Notes: generated by a model not told the origin, from the sequence alone. DNA of 58,293 bases from an uncultured Phycisphaerales bacterium (GCA_937995595.1 CALKJW010000021.1:1-58293); one strand, 5' to 3'; positions 27,087 to 38,578 are shown, counted from the stretch's first letter. A program made the numbers and translations.

Positions 27087-28262
27087 TTACGCACGAGCGC
27101 CCTGCGCCCACCGGATCAGCACGTCCGCGACCTCCGGCCGCGTGAACTCCATCGGCGGGCGCTGCCCGGCGTTGAGCATCTCGCGGACCTTGGTCCCGCT
27201 GAGCGCGACCTGGTCGCCCTCGATCTTCGGGAACGTCTTGCTGGTCACCATGCCCTGGGCCAGTCTGCTGTACGCCGCGTGCTCGAACTTCAGCGGCTCG
27301 ATCGCGAGGTTCGCCGCGTCCAGATCGTCGAAGATCGTCTGCGCGTCGTACGTGCCGTAGTAGTTGCCGACGCCGGCGTGGTCGCGCCCGACGATGAAGT
27401 GCGTGCACCCGTAGTTCTTGCGGACCAGCGCGTGCAGCACGGCCTCGCGCGGGCCGGCGTAGCGCATCGCCGCGGGCATCACGCTCAGCATCGTGCGCGA
27501 GTGCACGAAGTACTTGTCGATCAGCACGCGGTAGCACTCCATGCGCACCGCCGCGGGGATGTCGCCCTCCTTGGTCTCGCCCACCAGCGGGTGCACGAGC
27601 AGGCCGTCGCAGATCTCCTGCGCGACCTTGCACAGGTACTCGTGGGCGCGGTGGATGGGGTTGCGCGTCTGGAAGGCGCAGACCGTCTTCCACCCGCGCT
27701 TCTGGAACTCGGCGCGCGTCTGCGCCGGCGTCAGCCGGTGCTCCAGAAACGCCTCCGGCCCGTCGGGCTCGACGCACACCTGCACCACGTCGACCGGCCC
27801 GGCCAGGCAGATGTCGCCCTCGTCCATCACCTGCTTCACGCCGGGGTGCGCCGGGTCGGTGGTGCGGAAGACCGCCGGGATCTCCGTCGCCTTGTCGTGG
27901 ACGAACTCCTCCTTGACGGTCATCACCGCCTGCAGCACGCCGTTGGGCGCGTGCAGCGCGACGCGCTCGTTGATCGCCGGCACCTCGGCGCGGCTCTTGA
28001 CGCTCAGCAGCACGGGGATCGGCCAGATGTCGCCGCCGGCGAGTTTCATCTCCCCGCAGACGCGCTCGCAGTCCTCCGAGCCCATGAAGCCGGTCAGCGG
28101 GCTGAACGCGCCGATACCGATCATCTCCAGGTCGCACGACTGCTTGGCCGAGAGCGTGATCCGCTTCAGGCCCGCCGCCTCCTTCTTCAGTTCGGCCAGG
28201 CGCGAACCGGTGGCGACCCGATCGACCAGCGTACCGCCGTGGGGAGCAATCAACCCGTGCAC
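27087..28262 (-). CDS. sat: Sulfate adenylyltransferase (ATP sulfurylase)
   Basis: A 391-residue single-domain enzyme that activates sulfate with ATP to adenylyl sulfate, the first step of sulfate assimilation. Seen: TLSAKQSCDLEMIGIGAFSP in the N-terminal domain, the nucleotide-binding motif FQTRNPIHRAHE (Gln198 onward) and IVGRDHAGVGNYYGTYDAQT. Length matches the short prokaryotic Sat. The start is GTG 28262, reading MHGLIAPHGGTLVDRV, with AAGGAG six bases before; the frame stays open far upstream only as a GC artefact. No reductase or APS kinase gene is adjacent; cysE at 14.6 kb is the other sulfur-assimilation gene here. Confidence 0.93.
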   Translation of the reverse strand: MHGLIAPHGGTLVDRVATGSRLAELKKEAAGLKRITLSAKQSCDLEMIGIGAFSPLTGFMGSEDCERVCGEMKLAGGDIWPIPVLLSVKSRAEVPAINERVALHAPNGVLQAVMTVKEEFVHDKATEIPAVFRTTDPAHPGVKQVMDEGDICLAGPVDVVQVCVEPDGPEAFLEHRLTPAQTRAEFQKRGWKTVCAFQTRNPIHRAHEYLCKVAQEICDGLLVHPLVGETKEGDIPAAVRMECYRVLIDKYFVHSRTMLSVMPAAMRYAGPREAVLHALVRKNYGCTHFIVGRDHAGVGNYYGTYDAQTIFDDLDAANLAIEPLKFEHAAYSRLAQGMVTSKTFPKIEGDQVALSGTKVREMLNAGQRPPMEFTRPEVADVLIRWAQGARA

Positions 28263-28693
28263 GCAGAACTCCTTTCGCAACCTGTGTGTTGGACCGGCTC
28301 CATCACGACGCCGGGGCCGAAGGATAGCCCGCCGACCATCCGCGGCCAGAAACACCGACGCGCCCGTGCGCACGGCGTACGCGACGCGGACCCTCGCTCG
28401 ACCTCGGGCGTGACGGGTCGAAGGCGCGACCCACCGCAGAGCCGCCGAGGACGCAGAGCAAGCGGGAGGAGAAGATCGACCGCGAAGCGCGAAGCGTTCG
28501 CAATCCCTGATGGCTCGGCGCTCTCCGCGCTTCTGCGGCGAATGTCTTTCGAACCTTACATCGCGGCACGCGTTGGATCGGCAAGGCGCATGAGTCGATC
28601 GCGCATCCCCAACCATCGCCGCCGCGGTCGTCAGCGCTCCGAGAAGTTCGCGCGCCGCGCCGGCACGGACCGTCTCCCGCGCGACGGCACCGC
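28263..28693. other. Intergenic region of 431 bases containing a dispersed-type repeat
   Basis: Upstream of sat on the minus strand. The first 15 bases hold its ribosome-binding site. The middle carries an element with inverted ends (28433-28540, listed separately). A possible 93-residue frame through it (28303-28584) is read from repeat DNA and is not believed. Confidence 0.55.
28433..28540. repeat. 108-bp element with imperfect terminal inverted repeats
   Basis: The left end (28433-28458, ACCGCAGAGCCGCCGAGGAC...) and the reverse complement of the right end (28514-28540, CGCCGCAGAAGCGCGGAGAG...) share a CCGCAGA-G-CGC-GAG pattern. Between them lie two short direct repeats, CGCGAAGCG. It resembles the GCAGAG-rich intergenic repeats found dispersed in many environmental genomes (from memory). 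Confidence 0.5.
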
Positions 28694-29209
28694 TCAGGCC
28701 CCCGGCGGGGCGCCCCGCCCGCCCGTCGTCGCCGGCAGCAGGCCCCACACGATGCACAGCATCCCCGCCGCCATCAGCCACAGGCGCGAGGTGTCGCCGA
28801 TCGTGAGACGCTCCAGAAGCGACGGCGTCCGCGCCCGCTCCGGCCGGGGCGGGAGTTCCAGCGGCTTGGGCTCCATCGTCGCGAACACGCTCGCGCTGGT
28901 CAGCGAGACCTCGGGCGGCAGGTCCAGCGGGATGCGGTCCTCGGGCAGTTTGTTCAACTGCGTCGCCGCCAGCGACAGCAGCACGCTCTCGTCGCCGCGG
29001 TTCAGCGCGTCGAGGTACGCCGCGTAGTGCTCCAGCCGCACGACGCGGTGCCGCTCGATCGCCGCGGCACGGTCGCGCTCCCAACGCGCGTTCTCGAGGC
29101 TCCGTTGCGCGGGGATCAGCACCGTGCACGCCACCACCAGCACCCCGGCGATGAGGAACAGCCAGCCGGGGTCCAGGCGGATCAGGGGTTGCAGCGGGCG
29201 CGCGGTCAT
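28694..29209 (-). CDS. Hypothetical protein with membrane helices at both ends
   Basis: A 171-residue protein. A membrane helix at about residues 15-33 (WLFLIAGVLVVACTVLIPAQ) is followed by a charged helical stretch (RSLENARWERDRAAAIERHR), a Pro-rich region with DRIPLDLPPEVSLTSAS, and a second helix near the end (LWLMAAGMLCIVWGLLPA). The middle part, about 110 residues, would be on one side of the membrane, most likely outside. I recognise no family. Start ATG 29209. It is followed on the same strand by the sat gene at a distance and preceded by another small membrane gene, but 110 bases separate them. Confidence 0.65.
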   Translation of the reverse strand: MTARPLQPLIRLDPGWLFLIAGVLVVACTVLIPAQRSLENARWERDRAAAIERHRVVRLEHYAAYLDALNRGDESVLLSLAATQLNKLPEDRIPLDLPPEVSLTSASVFATMEPKPLELPPRPERARTPSLLERLTIGDTSRLWLMAAGMLCIVWGLLPATTGGRGAPPGA

Positions 29210-29319
29210 ACCGGCCAGTTCATCGGCACTTCCCGGCGCGCCGCACCAGCCGGACCGCCGCGGAGCCCGCGGCCGACCGGGGCGCAGCGTGGCTCCGAGA
29301 CCGGCCCGGGGAAGGGGGG

Positions 29320-29688
29320 TCAGAACAGCCGGAGGATGTAGATCCCCACGAACACCAGCACGATCACCAGCGCCACGCCCAGTTGCAGCCACGGGACGCT
29401 CCGCTCGCCCGCCGAGAAGTGGTGACCGCAGTGGTAGCAGACCTCGGAGTCGTCGAAGACCTCGCGCCCGCACTCCGGGCAGGTCCGCGTCGGGCTGTCC
29501 AGTCGCGCCAGGTCCTCTTCCGACGGTCCCTCGTCGATCTCCTCGCGCTGCGGCCGCTTTCGCGCGGGGACGACGTCGCCCGCGGCCGGGGCGCGACGGA
29601 TCGCACGCGACGGCCGCCGCCCCCCCTCGGACCCCGGCGGGTGCTCCCAGTCGTCGGGCGGGATGGACGGCCGCGGCGGGGAAGGCAT
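29320..29688 (-). CDS. Zinc-ribbon protein with C-terminal membrane anchor
   Basis: A 122-residue protein. Residues 1-68 are hydrophilic and Pro/Arg-rich; a zinc ribbon TCPECGREVFDDSEVCYHCG (two CxxC pairs) covers about 69-88; a single membrane helix (LGVALVIVLVFVGIYILRLF) ends the chain. The topology is a cytoplasmic ribbon tethered to the membrane. Function unknown. It is divergent from ispE, with 31 bases between starts. Confidence 0.72.
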   Translation of the reverse strand: MPSPPRPSIPPDDWEHPPGSEGGRRPSRAIRRAPAAGDVVPARKRPQREEIDEGPSEEDLARLDSPTRTCPECGREVFDDSEVCYHCGHHFSAGERSVPWLQLGVALVIVLVFVGIYILRLF

Positions 29689-29719
29689 GCCCGGATGGTA
29701 GTGCGGTTACGCTTGCCCC

Positions 29720-30628
29720 ATGCTCACGTGGCGCGCCCACGCCAAAATCAACCTCGCCCTGGCCGTCGGCCCGCCCGCCCCGCCGCGGAACTACCACCCC
29801 ATCGCGTCGTGGTTCGCGTGCGTGACGCTGCACGACGAGGTGACAATCGAGCGGGCCCGCGACGGCGCGCCGTCGTCGTGGCGCGTCGAATGGGCCGCCG
29901 ACGCGCCGCGCCCGACACCCATCGACTGGCCCGTGGAGAAGGACCTCGCGGCCCGCGCCCACCGCGCGCTCGAAGCCGCGGCGGGGCGCGAACTGCCCGT
30001 GCGCGCGGTCGTGCGCAAGCGCGTGCCCGTCGGCGCGGGCATGGGCGGCGGCTCGGCCGACTGTGCCGCGGCGATGATGGCGGTCGACGCGCTGTTCGGG
30101 CTGGGCCTCGGCGCCGCGCGCCTGCGCGAACTGAGCGCGCCGCTGGGCAGCGACGTCGCGTTCTTCATCGACGACGAGCGCGGGCCCGATCGCCCCGCAC
30201 GCCCCGCGCTGGTCACGGGCTTCGGCGAGCGCGTCGAGCGCCTGCCGCGCACCGCCGGCGCGCACGCCGCGCTGCTCTTCCCGCCCTTCGGTTGCCCCAC
30301 CGGCGCGGTGTACGCGGCGTTCGACCGCGCCGGGCCCGGCCCGCTGCGCGAGCGCGACGTGCGCGCCCTCGCCGCGACGGGGCGAGCCGACGCGCCCGAA
30401 CTCTTCAACGACCTCGAACCCGCCGCCTGCGCCGCCGAGCCGCGACTGGCCGACGCGCTGGCGCGCCTGCGCCCCGCCGCCGCCGCGCTCGGCGCGCGCG
30501 TGCACGTCACCGGCAGCGGTTCGGCCATGTTCGCGCCCGCGCACAGCGCCGCGCACGCGGCCGAGATCTGCGCCGCCGCGGCGAGCGCAGCGCCCGACAT
30601 CGTCGCCCTGCCGACGATGATCGTGTGA
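29720..30628 (+). CDS. ispE: 4-diphosphocytidyl-2-C-methyl-D-erythritol kinase
   Basis: A 302-residue GHMP-family kinase of the MEP pathway to isoprenoids, acting in the cytosol. The N-terminus AHAKINLALAVGPPAPPRNY HP is the family opening (AKINL with the xxGxR-DGYH equivalent). The ATP loop PVGAGMGGGSADCAAA lies at about residues 103-118, and HVTGSGSAMFAP is the third GHMP motif. Length is normal. ATG 29720 gives the expected N-terminus, but no clear ribosome-binding site precedes it. It converges on the anti-sigma candidate. Confidence 0.92.
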   Translation: MLTWRAHAKINLALAVGPPAPPRNYHPIASWFACVTLHDEVTIERARDGAPSSWRVEWAADAPRPTPIDWPVEKDLAARAHRALEAAAGRELPVRAVVRKRVPVGAGMGGGSADCAAAMMAVDALFGLGLGAARLRELSAPLGSDVAFFIDDERGPDRPARPALVTGFGERVERLPRTAGAHAALLFPPFGCPTGAVYAAFDRAGPGPLRERDVRALAATGRADAPELFNDLEPAACAAEPRLADALARLRPAAAALGARVHVTGSGSAMFAPAHSAAHAAEICAAAASAAPDIVALPTMIV

Positions 30629-30674
30629 CTCGAACGGGTCGCTGGGTGGGTCGCCACTCCGCGGCGACACACCG

Positions 30675-31796
30675 TCACTCTTCGATGACGACCGGCACGA
30701 CCGTGCCCCGGTCCCACCGGCCCGGCGACGAAGCCCACCACAGCACGCTGCGCGCATCCACCGGCCACTCGGGCCGCACCGGCTTGTCGAGCACCAGTAC
30801 CCGCGCCGCGCCCGGCTCGCCCCCGAGCACGCCCGTCGCCGACAGCAGTTCGCGAACCCCCGCCGCGCCCGACGGCACCCACACCCCGACCACCCGGCGC
30901 CTCGGCGCGGCCCGGACCATGTTCGACTCCCACGCGCCGCGCGCGCCGACCGCCCACCGTTCCCGCGGCAGCGCGTCCTCGCGTGCCAGCGCGGCGCCGA
31001 CGCCCGCGAACGAACCGGCCAGTTCGGCGCCGCCCACCTCGCGTGCCCGCAGGCCGCGCCCCGTCAGGCTCGCCCACGACGCACCGTCGCGCGCGTTGAG
31101 CACGATCGCCAGCCGGCCCTCCTGCGCCAGGCCCGCCAGCGCCGCTTCGTCGTACACGCGTCCATCGGCCGCGACGCCCGGCCCCTCCAGAGGCGACGTC
31201 GGCGCCAGCATCGCGACCGTGCCCGCGTCAAACGCCGGCGACACGCCCGCCGCGGCAAGGTCCGTGCCGCTGTCCGCCGGCGCGGGCCCGACCGGCGTGG
31301 CGCGGTCCCTCGGCGCGTTGCTCGCCATGCCGCCCCCGCCCGGTCCGGCGTGCGGCCAGTTGCGCACGCCCGACACGATCCCCCACACCCCAAGGCCGAT
31401 CGCCAGCAGCAAAATCGCGGCCAGCGCCAGACGCCGCACCAGCGCCCGCTCCAGCAGCGCGCGGATCGGGTTCGGCCGTTCGATCGTCACCGACGAGACG
31501 CGCAGGCTCCCCACACCCGCGGGCGCGGCCAGCGCGGCCAGCGCCTCGCGCTCCAGTTGCGCCTCGACCTGTACCAGCAGCCCGTCGGGCGCGCGAACAC
31601 CCGCGTCCAGCGCCGCCAGCGCGGCGCGATCGGCCCGCATCGAGTCCATCGTCGCGGCCAGCCGCGCGTCGCTCCGCAGCGCGGCCTCCACCATCGCGCG
31701 CCGATCGGCCAGCATCGGCGCGCCCTCCAGCGCGTCGAGCAGGTCCGCCTCGGTCAGGCCCGCCGGGAGTGTGAAGTTGTCGCCCGCGCTCGTCAT
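30675..31796 (-). CDS. Membrane protein coupled to the ECF sigma gene, probable anti-sigma factor
   Basis: A 373-residue protein whose ATG overlaps the TGA of the sigma gene by four bases (31793-31796). The N-terminal ~115 residues are helical and cytoplasmic, beginning with a LTEADLLDALEGAPMLADRR stretch. A single membrane helix follows (RRLALAAILLLAIGLGVWGI, about 122-141), and a ~230-residue part lies outside, rich in Gly/Ala with a linker. This topology and the gene coupling suit an anti-sigma factor that senses an envelope signal. I do not see the HxxxCxxC zinc motif of the ZAS class in its N-terminal domain, so it may be a different class. Confidence 0.65.
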   Translation of the reverse strand: MTSAGDNFTLPAGLTEADLLDALEGAPMLADRRAMVEAALRSDARLAATMDSMRADRAALAALDAGVRAPDGLLVQVEAQLEREALAALAAPAGVGSLRVSSVTIERPNPIRALLERALVRRLALAAILLLAIGLGVWGIVSGVRNWPHAGPGGGGMASNAPRDRATPVGPAPADSGTDLAAAGVSPAFDAGTVAMLAPTSPLEGPGVAADGRVYDEAALAGLAQEGRLAIVLNARDGASWASLTGRGLRAREVGGAELAGSFAGVGAALAREDALPRERWAVGARGAWESNMVRAAPRRRVVGVWVPSGAAGVRELLSATGVLGGEPGAARVLVLDKPVRPEWPVDARSVLWWASSPGRWDRGTVVPVVIEE

Positions 31797-32548
31797 GATC
31801 CGTCCCGTCCCGTCCCCTTCGACCGCGACTGGTTCAACCTCGCCTCGACCAGTTCCCGCAGTGCCAGCCGCGCCCGGAACAAGCGGCTCTTGACCGTCCC
31901 CACCGCCACCTCCAGGCACGCCGCGATCTGCTCGTAGTCGAGCCCTTGCACGTCCCGCAACACCACGACCGCCCGCTGGTCATCGGGCAGATCGGCCAGA
32001 GCCGCCGCGAGCGCGGCGTTCCGCTCGTCCCCTTGGACGCGGCCAACCGGCGAAAGTTCCCCCGCCCGCCCCCCGCCGCCCCCCGACGTGCCCAACCCCC
32101 TGACAGATCCCTCATCATCTCCCAACCTCTTGTGCCGCCTAAGTTTCTGGCCGCGGAGCCATGACAGGCAGGCGTTCATCGCAACCCGCACCATCCACGT
32201 CCCGACCTGCGAGCGGCCGTCGTAGCCGTCCAACCCCTGCAGGATCTTGACCATCGCGTCCTGCGTCAGGTCCGCCGCGGCGGAGGGCCCGACCATGCGC
32301 AGGCAGACCGCGTACAGCCGGTCCTGGTGCGCCGCGAGCAGTTCGTTCCACGCGGCGCGGTCGGCCAGGCCGTTCTCGCGGATGCGCGCCACCAGCGCGG
32401 CCTCGCGCTGCGGCCAGTCCGGCGCGCGGCGCGCATCGCCGAAGGGGTTGTTCGCGCGGCCGTGTTCCAACGCGCAGGAGGGTACCGCGCCACCCCGTGG
32501 CGCGCTCCCCCGCCGCCACGCGGCGCCGAGGACCCGGCGCGCCGCCAC
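31793..32548 (-). CDS. ECF RNA polymerase sigma factor
   Basis: A sigma-70-family factor of the extracytoplasmic-function type, up to 251 residues. Region 2 is clear: AAHQDRLYAVCLRMVG, AADLTQDAMVKILQGLDGYD and QVGTWMVRVAMNACLSWLR. A Gly-rich linker (GTSGGGGGRAG) follows, then region 4: ALADLPDDQRAVVVLRDVQG and YEQIAACLEVAVGTVKSRLF. The N-terminus is uncertain: the GTG at 32548, just 12 bases after leuS, would add about 50 residues before region 2; a GTG at 32485 is an alternative. The membrane protein that overlaps its end is the likely anti-sigma partner. Target promoters are not evident in the window. Confidence 0.87.
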   Translation of the reverse strand: MAARRVLGAAWRRGSAPRGGAVPSCALEHGRANNPFGDARRAPDWPQREAALVARIRENGLADRAAWNELLAAHQDRLYAVCLRMVGPSAAADLTQDAMVKILQGLDGYDGRSQVGTWMVRVAMNACLSWLRGQKLRRHKRLGDDEGSVRGLGTSGGGGGRAGELSPVGRVQGDERNAALAAALADLPDDQRAVVVLRDVQGLDYEQIAACLEVAVGTVKSRLFRARLALRELVEARLNQSRSKGTGRDGS

Positions 32549-32559
32549 GCACCGTCGGC

Positions 32560-35766
<3,207 letters not shown>

Positions 35767-35818
35767 CCGGTGTCCCTCGGCGCGCGGACCGTCGCGTCGG
35801 CGCGCACAACTGCTCGAC

Positions 35819-36370
35819 TCAGTGGTGCCCGTGATCCCCGCCGGACCTCGCCGCGGCGTCGATCGCCTGCGCCATCTTCTCCGGCGTCAGGTTCTCGTGC
35901 AGCGTCTCGTCGATCAGCGCGGCGGGCGCGGTGCCGCACGAGCCGAGGCACTCCAGTTCCACCAGCGTGAAGTTCCCGTCGTCGGTCGTCTCGCCCACCT
36001 CGATCCCGAGTTTGTCCCTGCAGGCCTGCGTGATCTCCTTCTGGCCGCAGAACTCGCACGCGATCGACCGGCAGACCTGGATCAGGTGCCTGCCCTTGGG
36101 CCTGAGCCAGTATTCCTCGTAGAAACTCGCCGTGTCCAGCACCTCCGCCGGATTGAGCCCCAGGAACGCCGCGACCTCCTCCAGCGCCTGCGCGGGGATC
36201 CACCCGTACTCGTGCTGGATCATGTGCAGGCAGGGCAGCGTCGCGGCCTGCTTGCTGGCGTAGCGCGGCAGCACGCGCTCGGTGAGGTCCCTGCGCATCG
36301 CGTCGGTCAGGTAGGGCTCGGCGCGGCGTTCGACCTTCGCGTTCGCACTGTCTTTGGTGATCCAGGCCAT
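35819..36370 (-). CDS. nuoE: NADH-quinone oxidoreductase subunit E (2Fe-2S protein)
   Basis: A 183-residue thioredoxin-like ferredoxin subunit of complex I's NADH-oxidising module. The 2Fe-2S ligands form CRSIAC and CLGSC (Cys-x4-Cys then Cys-x3-Cys), as in NuoE. The N-terminal helical part contains LPCLHMIQHEYGWIPAQALE and AAFLGLNPAEVLDTASFYE, the family signature. It ends in a His-rich GGDHGHH tail. Unusually, no other nuo gene adjoins it; nuoG lies 20 kb away at the right edge. Start ATG 36370. It lies 53 bases before leuS on the same strand. Confidence 0.93.
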   Translation of the reverse strand: MAWITKDSANAKVERRAEPYLTDAMRRDLTERVLPRYASKQAATLPCLHMIQHEYGWIPAQALEEVAAFLGLNPAEVLDTASFYEEYWLRPKGRHLIQVCRSIACEFCGQKEITQACRDKLGIEVGETTDDGNFTLVELECLGSCGTAPAALIDETLHENLTPEKMAQAIDAAARSGGDHGHH

Positions 36371-36419
36371 GGGGCGGCATGGTAGGGCGCACGGCCCCTG
36401 CGCGGACCCTGAGCCCGCG

Positions 36420-36938
36420 TCACGCCCCGGGCGTACCGCCCGCGCGAGATGGCGCGTGGGCGAACGACCGGAACCCCTGCCGGATCCGCGCCAGAGTGGA
36501 CCAGCCCCCGTCCAGCGGGTTCTCGACCCGCAGGCCCGGGAACCGCGAGAGGTCGCGGTCCGCCGACCACAGCACGCCCACGCCGTGTTCGCGGCAGATG
36601 GCCGCGATGCGGGCGTCGTGGACCGCCCCGCCCGCGGATCCTCCTCCGCGCACGGCCTCGCGCAGCAGCGGCCAGTGGCCGCCGCCCTCCCCGGTCACGC
36701 GCAACGAGGGCGACTCGAGCCAGTACTCGACCTGTCGGAGGGCCCGGTCGATCGTGGACGCCGACTTGAACAGCCGCGTGTCGGTCACCACCGCGAGAAA
36801 CTCGTGCACGCACGGCCTCGGGATGAGCCAGGGCTCGTCGCCCTCGGTGAGGGCGCGCAGCCTCCTCGACGCCGCGCCGAACTGGGGCAGGTCCCGGCGG
36901 TGCGCGTAGACGAAGATGTTCGAATTGACGCCGATCAC
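36420..36938 (-). CDS. vapC: PIN-domain toxin VapC with an altered first catalytic residue
   Basis: A 172-residue PIN-domain protein; VapC toxins are Mg-dependent RNases that cut tRNA or rRNA and are held by VapB. GTG 36938 overlaps the stop of the upstream antitoxin gene by four bases (GTGA), which fixes the start. The N-terminus reads VIGVNSNIFVYAHRR; the family has Asp at the position of Asn5. The other acidic positions remain: CVHEFLAVV, HDARIAAI and WSADRDLSRF. The single change to Asn could abolish or weaken nuclease activity. The chain is longer than usual (about 130-140) by a C-terminal tail of some 25 residues. Confidence 0.82.
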   Translation of the reverse strand: MIGVNSNIFVYAHRRDLPQFGAASRRLRALTEGDEPWLIPRPCVHEFLAVVTDTRLFKSASTIDRALRQVEYWLESPSLRVTGEGGGHWPLLREAVRGGGSAGGAVHDARIAAICREHGVGVLWSADRDLSRFPGLRVENPLDGGWSTLARIRQGFRSFAHAPSRAGGTPGA

Positions 36939-37192
36939 GGTTTGCCGCCGTGCCCGCGGTAGATCTCGTCGCGGATCTTCGCCCAGTCGGCGTTCCTGAA
37001 CTCGTCGGTCAGGCCCATGCCGCGAACGGATCCGTCCTTGAGCCTGAAGCGACGGTTGCCCGGCCCGCGGCGCCCTCCCGGGAACTGCCGCAGCGCCGCC
37101 GCGATCAAGCTCTTCATCGAGGTGCCCTCGCTCGCGGCGCGCACCCGCAACTGCCTGAGCAGCGCGTCCGGGATCTCGACCGTGGTCTTCAT
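36935..37192 (-). CDS. vapB: VapB-type antitoxin
   Basis: An 85-residue protein with an N-terminal ribbon-helix-helix: MKTTVEIPDALLRQLRVRAA followed by EGTSMKSLIAAALRQ. This domain binds the operon's own operator as a dimer. The C-terminal ~40 residues (FRNADWAKIRDEIYRGHGG) would wrap the toxin. The gene order and 4-base overlap with the PIN-domain gene are those of a type II toxin-antitoxin operon. The operator, if present, should lie in the short stretch 37193-37243 before the next gene's stop codon. Confidence 0.8.
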   Translation of the reverse strand: MKTTVEIPDALLRQLRVRAASEGTSMKSLIAAALRQFPGGRRGPGNRRFRLKDGSVRGMGLTDEFRNADWAKIRDEIYRGHGGKP

Positions 37193-37243
37193 ATGGGAAT
37201 CTGGTACAGCACACCCATGGATACGGCAAACGCGGCCGGGGGG

Positions 37244-38113
37244 CTACGGCCGCTCCCTGTCGGACTTCTGTTCGTTCTCATGCTCGCGGCCCGGAGCGAC
37301 CGCCTCGGGCTTCTTCTTCGGCTCCGGCAGCGGCTTCCACACGCCGGGGCTGAAGGGCCTGTCGCCCGACAGGTCAAAGGGCAGGTCCAGGTGCGCGCGG
37401 AACGACGCGACCCGCGCCGACCCGTCGCGCTGCACGCTGCCCTTGCCGGTCTGCGGCGCGACGTCCTCGAGCAGGGGCTCGACCCGGTCGAACGCGGCGC
37501 GGTCCTTGGGCTCGCCCCAACTCACGCGCTGCACCGCCGTGCCGTCGGGCGCGGTCAGCAGCACGTGGTCGGCCGTGTTGCTGAAGGCGACGTACTGCGA
37601 CGCCGCCTTCATCGTGAACACCCACGCCCCGCCGAAGCGGTCGTTGGGCGCGGCCGGCGCGGCCTTCTCGTCGCCCACCGGCCCGAACCACGAGCACTGG
37701 AACCCGTTGAACACCACCGCCACGCCGCCCGGCGGCAACTCGAACGCCGGGAACACGAACCGCACCTGCCCCTTGTCGGCCGGGTTCGAGTCGGTGAGCC
37801 GGTAGCCGCGCAACTGGATCGCCCTGTCGTGCGGGTTGTAGATCTCGACGAACTCGTCGCCCGAGACGTGCCGCCGCCCGTCGCCGTTGGCGTCGCCCTC
37901 GGCGCCGGTCGGCACGGCGTAGAGCACCTCGACGATCATCGGGTGGGGGTAGGGCACGGCGACCTCGGGCGCACCGCGCCGCGATAACTCCGCGCTATCG
38001 GTCGGCGCCGGCGCATCAACGGGCTTGATGGCCTGTTCGGGCGGCGGGTCGTCGCCGCGCGCGACGCGCGGCGAGCCGATCATGCAGACCAGGAGAAGCA
38101 GCGCAACGTGCAT
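37244..38113 (-). CDS. Exported lamin-tail-domain protein
   Basis: A 289-residue protein with a signal peptide (MHVALLLLVCMIGSPRVARG). From about residue 58 it has a lamin-tail (LTD, immunoglobulin-like) domain: MIVEVLYAVPTGAEGDANGD, SGDEFVEIYNPHDRAIQLRG and YRLTDSN are the typical strands, followed by FPAFELPPGGVAVVFNG. Bacterial LTD proteins are mostly exported and may help in binding surfaces or nucleic acid; no activity is proven. The C-terminal ~30 residues are charged (PLPEPKKKPEA...). Start ATG 38113. The next gene upstream is a lipoprotein. Confidence 0.78.
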   Translation of the reverse strand: MHVALLLLVCMIGSPRVARGDDPPPEQAIKPVDAPAPTDSAELSRRGAPEVAVPYPHPMIVEVLYAVPTGAEGDANGDGRRHVSGDEFVEIYNPHDRAIQLRGYRLTDSNPADKGQVRFVFPAFELPPGGVAVVFNGFQCSWFGPVGDEKAAPAAPNDRFGGAWVFTMKAASQYVAFSNTADHVLLTAPDGTAVQRVSWGEPKDRAAFDRVEPLLEDVAPQTGKGSVQRDGSARVASFRAHLDLPFDLSGDRPFSPGVWKPLPEPKKKPEAVAPGREHENEQKSDRERP

Positions 38114-38170
38114 GCGGGAGCGCCTCGTGCTGTGCGCTTCCCTGCGCGGCCACGGGCATGATAACAGGCC

Positions 38171-38578
38171 TCAGTTGCCCCAGTCGGGCTCGCCGGTGCG
38201 CTGCCAGTCGCGGCCCTTCTTGTGCTCGCGCACCACCAGCCGGCCCGCGACGTACCGCACGTCGAAGTCGCGCGTCCGGCCCTCGGGGATGTGCAGCACG
38301 ACCGAGTGCCCCAGTTCGTCAGGCGAGTCGGCCACGGCCAGCCGCACGCGCTCGGCCTGAAAGCCCTCCGGCGAGGGCGGGTGGTGCTTGAGTTGGCCGT
38401 CGGGTGCCAGCACGGCGGTCGAGTAGGCCGACGTCGAGCCGTCCTTGTGCACCTGCAGGTACTCGACCCTCAGCACGCGCCCGGTCTGGTTCATCACCTG
38501 CACGCCGTGCGGCGTGATGCACCCGGAGGCGGTCAGCGACGCCGCGCACAGCAGGAACAGTCGGACGTGGTTCTTCAT
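38171..38578 (-). CDS. Lipoprotein of unknown function
   Basis: A 135-residue lipoprotein: signal MKNHVRLFLLCAASLTASGC with lipobox TASGC, so Cys20 is the lipidation site. The mature part begins ITPHGVQVMNQTGRVLRVEY and contains mainly beta-strand-like sequence with alternating hydrophobic residues. No family recognised. Start ATG 38578 with GGAG 12 bases upstream. It lies 58 bases before the lamin-tail gene on the same strand and after the FkbM gene. Confidence 0.72.
   Translation of the reverse strand: MKNHVRLFLLCAASLTASGCITPHGVQVMNQTGRVLRVEYLQVHKDGSTSAYSTAVLAPDGQLKHHPPSPEGFQAERVRLAVADSPDELGHSVVLHIPEGRTRDFDVRYVAGRLVVREHKKGRDWQRTGEPDWGN

Noticed and set aside
28303-28584. 93-residue frame between sat and the next gene
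   Set aside because: Most of it is read from repeat-like DNA with inverted ends; no start signal or motif.
36916-36930. tRNA-like GTTCGAAT T-loop sequence
   Set aside because: It lies inside the VapC-like coding sequence without any cloverleaf partner arms; no tRNA gene was found elsewhere either.
37193-37218. ATGGG...CCCAT inverted pair as vapB operator
   Set aside because: Only five-base arms with a 16-base gap; too weak to call.
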